From assembly GCF_011390835.1 (NCBI RefSeq), contig NZ_JAABRQ010000011.1:50747-114746 (forward strand): a DNA stretch of 64,000 nt, given 5' to 3'. The stretch is from Hydrogenophaga sp. GTDB taxonomy: Bacteria > Pseudomonadota > Gammaproteobacteria > Burkholderiales > Burkholderiaceae_C. The position numbers and the translations under genes are program-made. This document shows, piece by piece, positions 20,996 to 30,270 of this stretch (positions are counted from its first letter, which is position 1; each line of letters starts with the position of its first letter). The notes below the pieces were generated by a model, which did not search any database, was not told the DNA's origin, and saw only the letters and a program-made list of their open reading frames with translations.

Positions 20996-23254
20996 TCAAG
21001 GCCTCATGTTCTTGGCGCGCTGAGCCCTGAGCACAGACGCCGTGCGCTTGAGGCTGCGCAACACCGCTGCCAGGTGTTGCCGGTCACGGACCGCCACGGT
21101 GAATCGGATTTCGGTGGCGTTCTGCGCTGGCTCGTCGCCCATGTCGACGTGGGTGATGTCGGCTTCGGCGCTGGCCATGGCCGACGCCACACGCGCCAAC
21201 ACGCCTTTGCCGTTGGTGACGGTGATGGTGACCACGGTCTCGAATGGCCGCACCGGCTCATCGGCCCATTCCACCTGGAGAAAACGCTCGCTGTCGCGCA
21301 GCAGCAGGCGCTTGCCGGTGGGACAGTCTTCTGCGTGCACCATCAGGCCTTCACCCCGGCCGAGGTAGCCCACGATGCGATCGCCCGGAATCGGCTTGCA
21401 GCAGTTGGCGTATTTAACCGAAACGCCTTCGCTGCCGTCGAGGGTGACCACGCCCTGCAGCGCAGAATCCTCTCGTCCACTGGCGTAGCGCTCGTGGCTG
21501 ATGAGTAGGGCGTCGGGCTTGAGGCCGTTTTCCGACAACAGCACCGCCAGCTTCTTGCCCACCATGCTGGCGATGCGCTTGCCCATGCCGATGTCCGACA
21601 GCAGCTCGTCGCGCGACTGGTTTCCGGTGAAACGCAGCAGCTTTTCCCAGGCCGCCTTGTGTTCGCCTTCTTCGCTGGGCAGTTTTGCGATGCCTTCGAA
21701 ACGCAGGGCCTGGGCCAGCATGCGCTCGCCCAGCAGGTGCGACTCCTCATGGGCCAGGGTCTTTAAGTGGTGGCGGATCTTGGAGCGCGCGCGGCCCGTT
21801 TTGACGAACGACAGCCAGGCTGGATTGGGCTCGGCATGGTCGCCGGTGATGATTTCGACCACGTCACCGTTGTTGAGCTCGGTGCGCAGCGGCGTCTCTT
21901 CGCCGTTGATGCGTGCTGACACCGCGCGGTTGCCGACGCCGCTGTGGATAGCGTAGGCGAAGTCCATCACGGTCGCGCCCCGAGGCAACGAGAGAATTTT
22001 GCTCTGCGGGGTGAACACGTACACCGCGTCCGGGAACAGGTCGATCTTGATGTGGTCCCAGAACTCGGCGGCATCGTGCGTTTCCTGCTGGATGTCGAGC
22101 AGCGACTGCAGCCACTGCGTACCCAGGCGCTGCGACGTGTCGCTACCCGGCTCGCTGGCCTTGTAGAGCCAGTGGGCAGCCACGCCCGATTCGGCCACCA
22201 CGTCCATGGCGTGGGTGCGCAACTGGAACTCGATGTTGGTCCCGAAAGGTCCGATCAGCGTCGTGTGAAGAGACTGGTAGCCATTGACCTTGGGGATGGC
22301 CACATAGTCCCGGAATTTTCCCGGGACCGGTTTGTACAGCTGGTGCAGGATGCCCATGCCCGTGTAGCAGTCGGTGAGCTCGGGCACGATGATGCGAAAG
22401 CCATAGATGTCGGTCACCTGAGAGAACGACAGGTGTTTGCTGTCCATCTTGCGGTAGACCGAATACAGCGTTTTTTCGCGCCCAAGTATGCGCACCTGCA
22501 TGCCGTGACCGATGAACAGCCTCTCCACCTCTTCCTTCACCCGCTCGATCAGGTCCCGTCGGCGGTGGCGCGATTTGTTGAGTGCTTTGTCCAGCACCTC
22601 GTATCGCCAGGGGTAGAGGAACCTAAAAGCCAGTTCCTGCAATTCGCGGTAGGTGAAGTTCAGCCCAAGACGGTGGGCAATGGGCGCGTATATTTCCAAC
22701 GTTTCGCTGCTGATTCGCTGCCACTTGTCGCGCGGCATGTCGCCCATGGTGCGCATGTTGTGCGTGCGGTCGGCAAGCTTGATCAGGATGACGCGCACGT
22801 CCTTGGCCATGGCCAGAAGCATCTTGCGAAACGACTCGGCCTGGTTTTGCTCCCGCGTATCGAACTCAAGCTTTTCGAGCTTGGTCAGGCCATCCACCAG
22901 TTCGGCAACCGGTGCGCCAAATCGCTGAACCAAGTCTTCCTTGGTCACACCACAGTCTTCGATCGCATCGTGCATCAGCGCAGCCATCATCGCCTGAGCA
23001 TCCAGCTTCCACTCGGCGCATTGCGCCGCCACTGCGATCGGGTGCGTGATGTAGGGGTCGCCATTTTTGCGCAGCTGGCCCAGATGGGCCTCGTCAGCAA
23101 AACGGTAGGCCTGACGGATGTGCTCGATGTCGTCCGGCCCCAGGTAGTCGAGCTTGCCCACCAGCGCGGCAAAGCTGGCAGCAGCCGCGCTGTCTGCCGG
23201 GTGTGCTTGGGGCGCGGGCAGGTCGGGCGGTGAGGTGTCGACCATGGGACTCAT
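20996..23254 (-). CDS. spoT: Bifunctional (p)ppGpp synthetase/hydrolase SpoT
   Basis: Controls the stringent-response alarmone. It has 752 aa. The N-terminal HD hydrolase is intact (HPIAVAAQCAEW, then LMHDAIEDCGV), pointing to SpoT rather than RelA. It is followed by the synthetase domain (REKTLYSVYRKM, TDIYGFRIIV, KVNGYQSLHTT), the TGS domain (YVFTPQSKILSLPRGATVMDFAYAIH) and a C-terminal ACT domain (TVTNGKGVLARV). A second ATG three codons in could also be the start. It lies downstream of rpoZ, with a terminator in between. Confidence 0.96.
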   Translation of the reverse strand: MSPMVDTSPPDLPAPQAHPADSAAAASFAALVGKLDYLGPDDIEHIRQAYRFADEAHLGQLRKNGDPYITHPIAVAAQCAEWKLDAQAMMAALMHDAIEDCGVTKEDLVQRFGAPVAELVDGLTKLEKLEFDTREQNQAESFRKMLLAMAKDVRVILIKLADRTHNMRTMGDMPRDKWQRISSETLEIYAPIAHRLGLNFTYRELQELAFRFLYPWRYEVLDKALNKSRHRRRDLIERVKEEVERLFIGHGMQVRILGREKTLYSVYRKMDSKHLSFSQVTDIYGFRIIVPELTDCYTGMGILHQLYKPVPGKFRDYVAIPKVNGYQSLHTTLIGPFGTNIEFQLRTHAMDVVAESGVAAHWLYKASEPGSDTSQRLGTQWLQSLLDIQQETHDAAEFWDHIKIDLFPDAVYVFTPQSKILSLPRGATVMDFAYAIHSGVGNRAVSARINGEETPLRTELNNGDVVEIITGDHAEPNPAWLSFVKTGRARSKIRHHLKTLAHEESHLLGERMLAQALRFEGIAKLPSEEGEHKAAWEKLLRFTGNQSRDELLSDIGMGKRIASMVGKKLAVLLSENGLKPDALLISHERYASGREDSALQGVVTLDGSEGVSVKYANCCKPIPGDRIVGYLGRGEGLMVHAEDCPTGKRLLLRDSERFLQVEWADEPVRPFETVVTITVTNGKGVLARVASAMASAEADITHVDMGDEPAQNATEIRFTVAVRDRQHLAAVLRSLKRTASVLRAQRAKNMRP

Positions 23255-23342
23255 GGCCCTACTTTAGCGCGGCAGCGTCCCTTGCGCTGCCCTTGCCGGC
23301 CTGATGCCCTTGCCAGCCAGGCCTCATAGCTTTGGGCAGGCG

Positions 23343-23372
23343 AAAAAAAACACCGCCAAGCGGTGCTTTTTC
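23343..23372 (-). terminator. Terminator between rpoZ and spoT
   Basis: CACCGC and GCGGTG pair around a CAA loop, with A-rich sequence on one side and a T-run on the other, so it could act in both directions. On the minus strand it follows rpoZ. Confidence 0.75.
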
Positions 23373-23388
23373 AAGGTTGGCTCTGCAC

Positions 23389-23592
23389 TCAGAGCGGCAC
23401 CTTCTTGAGCATTTCCAGACCGATCTTGCCTTCGGCGATCTCGCGCAAGGCGGTCACGGCGGGCTTGTTCTTGCTTTCGATCTTGGGGGCATGGCCCTGG
23501 CTCAGCATGCGGGCGCGGTAAGTAGCTGCCAACACCAGCTGAAAGCGGTTGGGGATTTGTTGCAGACAGTCTTCGACAGTGATGCGTGCCAT
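23389..23592 (-). CDS. rpoZ: RNA polymerase omega subunit
   Basis: Small subunit that aids folding and assembly of beta-prime. It has 67 aa, normal for betaproteobacteria. It opens [20 protein letters not shown] and contains AATYRARML and [16 protein letters not shown]. It lies 24 bp after gmk on the same strand, in the order gmk-rpoZ-spoT. Confidence 0.96.
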   Translation of the reverse strand: MARITVEDCLQQIPNRFQLVLAATYRARMLSQGHAPKIESKNKPAVTALREIAEGKIGLEMLKKVPL

Positions 23593-23616
23593 GTTGGGCT
23601 CCGTTGGAAACAGGGT

Positions 23617-24237
23617 TCAGGGGATGTTGAGCGCCTTGAAGGTATCTCCGCGAGCGATGCGCTGGGCGGTGAACTTGAGGCGTTGGGCGTGGACAATGGC
23701 CTTTAGGTCAAACAGAGCCCGGTCGAACAACTCATTGATTATAACGAAATCGAAGGCCTGGGCATGCTGCATCTCGGTCGCTGCGTTCTTCAGACGCAAC
23801 TCGATCACCTCTGGGCTGTCCTCCGCCCGGCGCTCCAGGCGCGAGCGCAACTCTTCCAGACTGGGCGGCAAGATGAACACCAGCACTGCGTTGGGGTAGA
23901 TGCGCTTGACCTGAATGGCGCCTTGGTAGTCGATCTCCAGCACCACATCGGCACCCTGAGCCATGCGTTGCTCGATCACCTGCTTGGACGTTCCATATCG
24001 GTTTCCGTGGACCTCTGCCCATTCCAGGAACGCCTGCTGGATCACCATCTGGTCAAATGTGTCCTGGCTCACGAAGTAGTACTCACGGCCGTGGAATTCC
24101 TGGCCCCGCGGCGCTCGCGTGGTGTGCGAGATCGATGGCACAACGCGTGAATCCAGCTCCATCAAGGCCTTCACCAGGCTCGATTTGCCTGCGCCACTGG
24201 GCGCTGCCACAACATACAGGTTTCCGGGATAGTCCAT
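23617..24237 (-). CDS. gmk: Guanylate kinase
   Basis: Phosphorylates GMP to GDP. It has 206 aa. The P-loop is [10 protein letters not shown] at residues 13-22. The GMP-binding region carries [20 protein letters not shown], and the lid has [14 protein letters not shown]. It is co-directional with yicC upstream and rpoZ downstream. Confidence 0.96.
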   Translation of the reverse strand: MDYPGNLYVVAAPSGAGKSSLVKALMELDSRVVPSISHTTRAPRGQEFHGREYYFVSQDTFDQMVIQQAFLEWAEVHGNRYGTSKQVIEQRMAQGADVVLEIDYQGAIQVKRIYPNAVLVFILPPSLEELRSRLERRAEDSPEVIELRLKNAATEMQHAQAFDFVIINELFDRALFDLKAIVHAQRLKFTAQRIARGDTFKALNIP

Positions 24238-24312
24238 ATCAAAAGTCAGTTCAGCACAGTGGCGCAGGTTCGGTAGGTGGGTGGCGGGGTGCGAAGGCTG
24301 GCGCTGTCGTGT

Positions 24313-25248
24313 CTACTCAATGTTCTGTACCTGTTCGCGCATCTGCTCAATCAGTACCTTCATGTCCACCGATATGCGGGTGAGCTCCAGGCTCGACGAC
24401 TTGGAGCCCAAGGTGTTGGCTTCGCGGTGCAGTTCCTGGATCAGGAAGTCCAGTCGTTTGCCCACGTCGGCGCCCTTTTTAAGCAGCCGTTCGATTTCGG
24501 TCAGGTGCGAGTCCAGGCGGGTCAGCTCCTCGGCCACATCGATGCGGATGGCGAATGCGGTCGCCTCGGTCAGGGCGCGGTCACGGGCCATGTCGCCGGT
24601 GACCGCATTGCCCAGGCTGCCCGACGCGGCCGGATCAGCCGACGAGGCGGCGAGTGCTTCGTTCCAGCGGTCGATGAAGCGCTGGCGCTGTTGCGCTACC
24701 AACTGCGGAATCAGCGGTTGGGCATCTTTCGCCAACTGTCGCAGCTGCTGCAGGCGGTCGGTCAACATGCTGGCCAGACGCCGGCCCTCGCGTTCGCGCG
24801 CTGCGACCAGGGCTTGCAGAGCCGTCTTGCCCAGCTCAACCACCTGTTCATGCATTTCGCCACTGTGGCCGACTGGGCGCGTCGTCAGCGCCAGCACCTC
24901 GGCCACCGAGAGCGGTTGGGCCAAGGGTAGCCAGGCGCGCACATGGTCTTGAAGGCTCACCAGCTTCTGCAAATCGCCAGCGCCGGGCGAGTGCACGCTC
25001 GAGTCCTGGCGTCCCGCGACCCAGGCGCGAACCTCGACCTTTCCGCGCTTGAGCTGGCTGGTGAGCAGTTCGCGCAAGGCAGGCTCGGCGCTGCGCAGTT
25101 CATCCGCAAGCTTGAAACTGATGTCCAGGAAGCGGCTGTTGACCGATCGCAGCTCCATGCCGACCGCCGGTCCGGCCCCGGCGGCAACCCCGGCAGACGG
25201 GCCGCCTTGCTGGGCCGTGGCGTAGCCGGTCATGCTGTAAACTGCCAT
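24313..25248 (-). CDS. yicC: YicC/YloC family endoribonuclease
   Basis: Family members are RNA-binding proteins with endoribonuclease activity. It has 311 aa. The opening AVYSMTGYATAQ, the motif MELRSVNSRFLDISFKL and the C-terminal GKRLDFLIQELHREANTLGSK are all diagnostic. The ATG at 25248 is chosen because the MTGYA motif must be near the N-terminus. It is divergent from the protein kinase gene across about 60 bp. Confidence 0.94.
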   Translation of the reverse strand: MAVYSMTGYATAQQGGPSAGVAAGAGPAVGMELRSVNSRFLDISFKLADELRSAEPALRELLTSQLKRGKVEVRAWVAGRQDSSVHSPGAGDLQKLVSLQDHVRAWLPLAQPLSVAEVLALTTRPVGHSGEMHEQVVELGKTALQALVAAREREGRRLASMLTDRLQQLRQLAKDAQPLIPQLVAQQRQRFIDRWNEALAASSADPAASGSLGNAVTGDMARDRALTEATAFAIRIDVAEELTRLDSHLTEIERLLKKGADVGKRLDFLIQELHREANTLGSKSSSLELTRISVDMKVLIEQMREQVQNIE

Positions 25249-25309
25249 GGAGAAGCGTCCGATCAGGTTGAGAGGTCCACAACAAGGCGTTACGGAACCC
25301 GCTTGAATT

Positions 25310-26317
25310 ATGTCAAAGGTCAAACCTGCTCCGCTGCCGCCGGACACCGTGATCGGTGGCTACCGCATTGTCCGCAAGCTGGCGGCAGGTGGATTCGGCG
25401 TGGTTTACCTCGCGGTGGACACCGAAGGCCAGCAGGTCGCGGTCAAGGAATACTTGCCGTCTTCTCTGGCCAGCCGGGGGCCAGGCGAGTTGTTGCCGCA
25501 AGTGCAGCCCGAAAAACTCTCGCTCTACCGCCTGGGTCTCAAGAGTTTTTTTGAGGAAGGGCGTGCGTTGGCGCAGATCTCCCATGCCTCGGTGGTCAGC
25601 GTACTCAATTTCTTTCGCGAAAACGAGACTGTTTACATGGTGATGAACTATCTGGAGGGCGCTTCCCTGCAGGAATTCATCATCGCTGCGCGCGAGCTTA
25701 AAAAGCAAAAAGTGTTTCGCGAGTCCACCATCCGGTCGCTGTACGACGAGATCCTGCGTGGACTGCGGATCGTGCACCAGCACAAGATGCTGCATCTGGA
25801 CATCAAGCCGGCCAACGTCTTTGTCACCGACGACAACCGCTCGGTTTTGATCGACTTTGGCGCAGCGCGCGAAGTGCTGAGCAAAGAAGGTAATTTCATT
25901 CGCCCGATGTACACGCCTGGCTTTGCGGCGCCCGAGATGTACCGGCGCGATTCCAGCATGGGTCCTTGGACCGACATCTACGCGATCGGGGCTTGCATCT
26001 ACGCCAGCATGCAGGGCTATCCGCCCAACGATGCACCCCAGCGGCTCGAAAAAGACCGACTGTCGCTGGCGCTTTCCCGCCTGCGTGGCGTGTATTCGGA
26101 CAACCTCATCGAGGTGGTCGAATGGTGCATGTCGCTCGACCCGCTGTCCCGTCCGCAATCGGTGTTTGCGCTACAGAAAGAGCTGAGCCGCGAAACCGAG
26201 CGCAGCTACACCAAGCTCACGGTGGCGGAAAAGATGCGGTTGCAGTTCGACAACATCGTGTCCGACAACAAGAAGTCGGCGCGCAAATCCACCGCCGCGG
26301 GAACCCGCTTCAAATGA
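25310..26317 (+). CDS. Hanks-type Ser/Thr protein kinase
   Basis: A 335-aa cytoplasmic eukaryotic-like kinase with no transmembrane segment. The glycine loop is LAAGGFGVVYLA (24-35), with Lys46 in VAVKEYLP and the C-helix Glu near 84. The catalytic loop is HLDIKPAN (162-169), with Leu where most kinases have Arg. The metal motif is DFG (182-184), followed by FAAPEMY. A short basic tail follows the kinase domain. The stop overlaps a PP2C phosphatase gene (ATGA), so kinase and phosphatase form a coupled switch. Substrates are unknown and no type VI secretion genes are nearby. Confidence 0.92.
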   Translation: MSKVKPAPLPPDTVIGGYRIVRKLAAGGFGVVYLAVDTEGQQVAVKEYLPSSLASRGPGELLPQVQPEKLSLYRLGLKSFFEEGRALAQISHASVVSVLNFFRENETVYMVMNYLEGASLQEFIIAARELKKQKVFRESTIRSLYDEILRGLRIVHQHKMLHLDIKPANVFVTDDNRSVLIDFGAAREVLSKEGNFIRPMYTPGFAAPEMYRRDSSMGPWTDIYAIGACIYASMQGYPPNDAPQRLEKDRLSLALSRLRGVYSDNLIEVVEWCMSLDPLSRPQSVFALQKELSRETERSYTKLTVAEKMRLQFDNIVSDNKKSARKSTAAGTRFK

Positions 26318-27213
26318 AGTTTTCGGTCTACCAGATCAGTCGGCAGGGCGGGCGCGAGCGCAACGAAGACCGCATGGGCTACGCCTACACGCGCGAGGCT
26401 GGCCTTTTTGTGTTGGCCGACGGAATGGGCGGGCACCCCGAGGGCGCGATGGCGGCGCAGCTGGCGTTGCAGACCTTCTCGGCTTACTTCCAGAAGGCGG
26501 CCAACCCCACGGTTAAAGAGGTGCCAGAGTTTCTCTCCAGCGCCACCATGGCCGCGCACCACCAGATCATCCGTTACGCATCCGAAAAAGGCATGCTCGA
26601 CACGCCCCGCACCACGCTGGTGGCGGCGGTGATGGAGCGCAACCATGTGCACTGGGTGCATTGTGGCGACTCGCGTCTTTATATCGTGCGCGATGGTGCG
26701 CTGGTGACTCGCACGCGAGACCACTCTTACATGGAGCAACAGGCCCACCTGGGTCGCGCCACGCAGCACATCAACCGCAACATCCTGTTCACCTGCCTGG
26801 GCTCACCTGCCAAACCGGTGTTTGACCTCTCGGGGCCGTTGCAGATGCAACAGGGAGATCGCGTGCTCCTGTGTTCCGATGGTCTTTGGGGCACCGTGAC
26901 CGACGAAGAGATCGTGAATGAGCTCGCTCGCGACACGCTCGACCAGTCGGTACCCGAGTTGGTCGAGATGGCGCTCAAGCGCGGTGGTGCACGCTGCGAC
27001 AACGTGACCGTGTTGGCCATGGAGTGGGAAACTACCGAAGAGTTCCACACCACCCGCGTTTCCACCGAAGACATCGAGGACGGCGTGTTCGCCTCGACCA
27101 TCCAGTCGGGCGTGCCCGACCCCACGATCGAAGATCTGGACGATGCAGCCATCGAGCGCTCGATTGCCGAAATCAACGATGCGATCCGGCGTACCGCTGA
27201 AAAGAACGCTTGA
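26314..27213 (+). CDS. PP2C-family protein phosphatase
   Basis: A metal-dependent Ser/Thr phosphatase of 299 aa. The metal-binding residues are in NEDR (17-20) and LADGMGGHPEG (34-44). HWVHCGDSRLYIVRDG and LLCSDGLWGTVTDEEI are standard PP2C motifs, and GGARCDNVTVLAM closes the domain. The last 50 residues are an acidic tail not needed for the fold. The start is fixed by the overlap with the kinase stop. It probably reverses phosphorylation by its neighbour. Confidence 0.93.
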   Translation: MKFSVYQISRQGGRERNEDRMGYAYTREAGLFVLADGMGGHPEGAMAAQLALQTFSAYFQKAANPTVKEVPEFLSSATMAAHHQIIRYASEKGMLDTPRTTLVAAVMERNHVHWVHCGDSRLYIVRDGALVTRTRDHSYMEQQAHLGRATQHINRNILFTCLGSPAKPVFDLSGPLQMQQGDRVLLCSDGLWGTVTDEEIVNELARDTLDQSVPELVEMALKRGGARCDNVTVLAMEWETTEEFHTTRVSTEDIEDGVFASTIQSGVPDPTIEDLDDAAIERSIAEINDAIRRTAEKNA

Positions 27214-27343
27214 CTTCCTCTGCGCCGGTTCGCCTCTTCTCCCTGAAGGGCCCCTGCCAGCGGCCCGACGAAGCCGGCTCCACGGTGTGTGCTGGACGCA
27301 CATGTCCAGCCTTATCCCAAACTGCTGAAAAAGGCCCCAATTC

Positions 27344-28075
<732 letters not shown>

Positions 28076-28085
28076 GTTCAAGGCC

Positions 28086-28703
28086 ATGAAGCTGGTTCTA
28101 GCCTCGAACAACGCCGGCAAGCTGGCTGAGCTGCAGGCCTTGTTTGCGCCGCTGGGTATCGAACTGGTGCGCCAGTCCGAGCTGGGCATTTCCGAGGCGC
28201 CGGAACCGCACCGCACTTTCATCGAAAACGCGCTGGCCAAGGCGCGTCACGCAGCCCGGGAAAGCGGCTTGCCGGCACTGGCTGATGATGCCGGTCTGTG
28301 CGTAGAAGCGTTCGGTGGACTGCCCGGTGTGGACACAGCTTTCTACGCCACCCAGTTCGGTTACGAGAAGGGCGATGCGAACAATGTGCGCGCACTACTG
28401 GAGCAGTTACAGGGTCAGAGCGACCGCCGTGCTGCGCTGGTCAGCACGCTGGTGGCCCTGCGCAGCGCCGACGATCCCGAGCCGCTGGTGGCCAGTGGCC
28501 GTGCCCCGGGTCTGATCACCGAGCAGCCCATCGGCGACGGCGGATTTGGCTTCGACCCAGTGATGTACCTGCCGCAGTTTGGCAAGACCTTCGCCGAGCT
28601 GCCCACCGCGGTGAAGAACGCGAATAGCCATCGGGGCCAAGCTGCACAACAGATGCTCGCTCTCATGCGCGAGCGCTGGCTCACGCTTCCCGAGAAGGCA
28701 TGA
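28086..28703 (+). CDS. rdgB: XTP/dITP diphosphatase RdgB
   Basis: Hydrolyses non-canonical purine triphosphates such as ITP, dITP and XTP. It has 205 aa. The opening LVLASNNAGKLAELQ, the motif FIENALAKARHA, ADDAGLCVEAFGGLPGV and GDGGFGFDPVMYLP are characteristic. The stop overlaps the hemW start (ATGA). Confidence 0.96.
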   Translation: MKLVLASNNAGKLAELQALFAPLGIELVRQSELGISEAPEPHRTFIENALAKARHAARESGLPALADDAGLCVEAFGGLPGVDTAFYATQFGYEKGDANNVRALLEQLQGQSDRRAALVSTLVALRSADDPEPLVASGRAPGLITEQPIGDGGFGFDPVMYLPQFGKTFAELPTAVKNANSHRGQAAQQMLALMRERWLTLPEKA

Positions 28704-29962
28704 GCGTGCGCGAAGTGCGGGTGGCTTGGCCAGGCCAGCGACCGGGACCCGTTCCCGAGGAGCCGCACTGGAGCGATGTGGCGCACTGGATGCGTCCCGG
28801 TACCTTGCAGCTGCAGGGACTGCCGCCTCTTTCGCTCTACATCCACCTGCCCTGGTGTCTGAAAAAGTGTCCCTACTGCGATTTCAATTCGCACGAGTGG
28901 CGCGATCCGGCGGGCACTGCGATGCCCGAGCAGGCCTACCTCGCTGCGCTGCGGGCCGACCTGGAGGCCTCTTTGCCGCTGATCTGGGGACGTGCGGTGC
29001 ACAGCGTCTTCATCGGGGGCGGTACGCCCAGCCTGTTTTCACCCGAGTCGATCGATCGTTTGCTGGGTGACGTGCGCGCGTTGCTGCGACTCGACGCAGA
29101 TGCCGAGATCACGCTCGAGGCTAATCCGGGTACTTTCGAAAAAGATCGCTTTCACGCCTTCCGCCAAGCCGGTGTGACTCGGCTGTCGATCGGTGTTCAG
29201 AGCTTCAACGATTCACACCTGAAGGCGCTGGGTCGGGTACACGACCGGGCGCAGGCGATTGCGGCGGTCGAAGAAGCGGCGAAGGCGTTTGACACCTTCA
29301 ATCTGGATCTCATGTACGCCCTACCCGGGCAGTCATTGGCCGATTGCGAAGCCGACGTGAGCACGGCGCTCGATCTCGCGCCACCGCACATTTCCATCTA
29401 TCACCTCACACTGGAGCCCAATACTTACTTCGCCAAGTACCCGCCGGCGCTGCCGGCAGATGACGACGCCTACGCCATGCTGGACCTCATCACCGAGCGT
29501 ACGGCGAAAGTGGGACTGAATCGCTACGAGGTGTCGGCCTATGCCAGGGTAAGACACCACAGTCGCCACAACACCAACTACTGGAAGTTTGGTGACTACC
29601 TCGGCATTGGTGCGGGGGCCCACAGCAAGCTCAGCTTTGCCCACCGGGTGGTGCGCCAGGTGCGCATTCGCGACCCGCGCCTGTACCTGGAGCGGGCCGC
29701 GCAGGACCCGGTGGCCAGCGTTTCCGAAGTGAGTCGGGCCGACCTGCCGTTTGAATACATGCTCAACGCGCTGCGCCTGGTGGATGGTTTTGCGCTGCAA
29801 GACTTTGCCGATCGGACCGGCTTGCCGTTTTCGGCGGTGCAAGGCGCTATTGAAAAGGGCTGTGCGCAAGGACTGTTGCGAGCTGACGGCGGGCAAATCG
29901 CGCCGACCATACGGGGCATGGATTTTCTGAGCGACCTGCAGGCGCTGTTCCTGCCGGATTGA
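28700..29962 (+). CDS. hemW: Radical SAM heme chaperone HemW
   Basis: Radical-SAM protein related to HemN that binds heme. It has 420 aa. The cluster motif C-x3-C-x2-C is in CLKKCPYCDFNSH, but the first residues lack the HemN-specific features needed for coproporphyrinogen oxidation. FIGGGTPSLFSPESIDRLL and ANPGTFEKDRF are the next conserved parts, and the C-terminal HemN_C region is present. Translational coupling with rdgB is evident. Confidence 0.94.
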   Translation: MSVREVRVAWPGQRPGPVPEEPHWSDVAHWMRPGTLQLQGLPPLSLYIHLPWCLKKCPYCDFNSHEWRDPAGTAMPEQAYLAALRADLEASLPLIWGRAVHSVFIGGGTPSLFSPESIDRLLGDVRALLRLDADAEITLEANPGTFEKDRFHAFRQAGVTRLSIGVQSFNDSHLKALGRVHDRAQAIAAVEEAAKAFDTFNLDLMYALPGQSLADCEADVSTALDLAPPHISIYHLTLEPNTYFAKYPPALPADDDAYAMLDLITERTAKVGLNRYEVSAYARVRHHSRHNTNYWKFGDYLGIGAGAHSKLSFAHRVVRQVRIRDPRLYLERAAQDPVASVSEVSRADLPFEYMLNALRLVDGFALQDFADRTGLPFSAVQGAIEKGCAQGLLRADGGQIAPTIRGMDFLSDLQALFLPD

Positions 29963-30093
29963 GCCCCGGCGTGGCGCGAGTCGCGATTACTCTGGCACCT
30001 TAGGCTAGGCTGGGTGACATACCCCCGTATCACGCAAGCGCAAACGGTTAGCCGGGTCTTTTGGGGGGGGGTGAAATTTTAGATATGCCTAAA

Positions 30094-30132
30094 AGCAAAA
30101 AACCCAAAGTAAATCAATTACTCAGGGTTTTT
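30094..30132 (-). terminator. Probable terminator downstream of tRNA-Ser
   Basis: On the minus strand ACCC/GGGT and AGTAA/TTACT pair around a TTGAT loop, and a run of six Ts follows. It lies a few bases after the 3' end of tRNA-Ser. Confidence 0.7.
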
Positions 30133-30136
30133 GCAA

Positions 30137-30224
30137 TGGCGGAGACTGTGAGATTCGAACTCACGGACCCTTGCGGGTCGGCAGTTTTCAAGACTGCTGG
30201 TTTAAACCGCTCACCCAAGTCTCC
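30137..30224 (-). tRNA. tRNA-Ser (TGA)
   Basis: Class II tRNA with a long variable arm. Acceptor GGAGACT pairs with AGTCTCC, with discriminator G and encoded CCA. The anticodon stem GCAGT/ACTGC holds loop CTTGAAA, so the anticodon is TGA. The variable arm GACCC...GGGTC is clear. Confidence 0.95.
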
Positions 30225-30270
30225 ATCGCGGTGCAGGGCCCTGATTCTAGCGTCTGGGAACCGGTGTCGT

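Noticed and set aside
21944..23233. A 429-codon plus-strand open frame opposite spoT
   Set aside because: Antisense shadow; spoT has full domain support.
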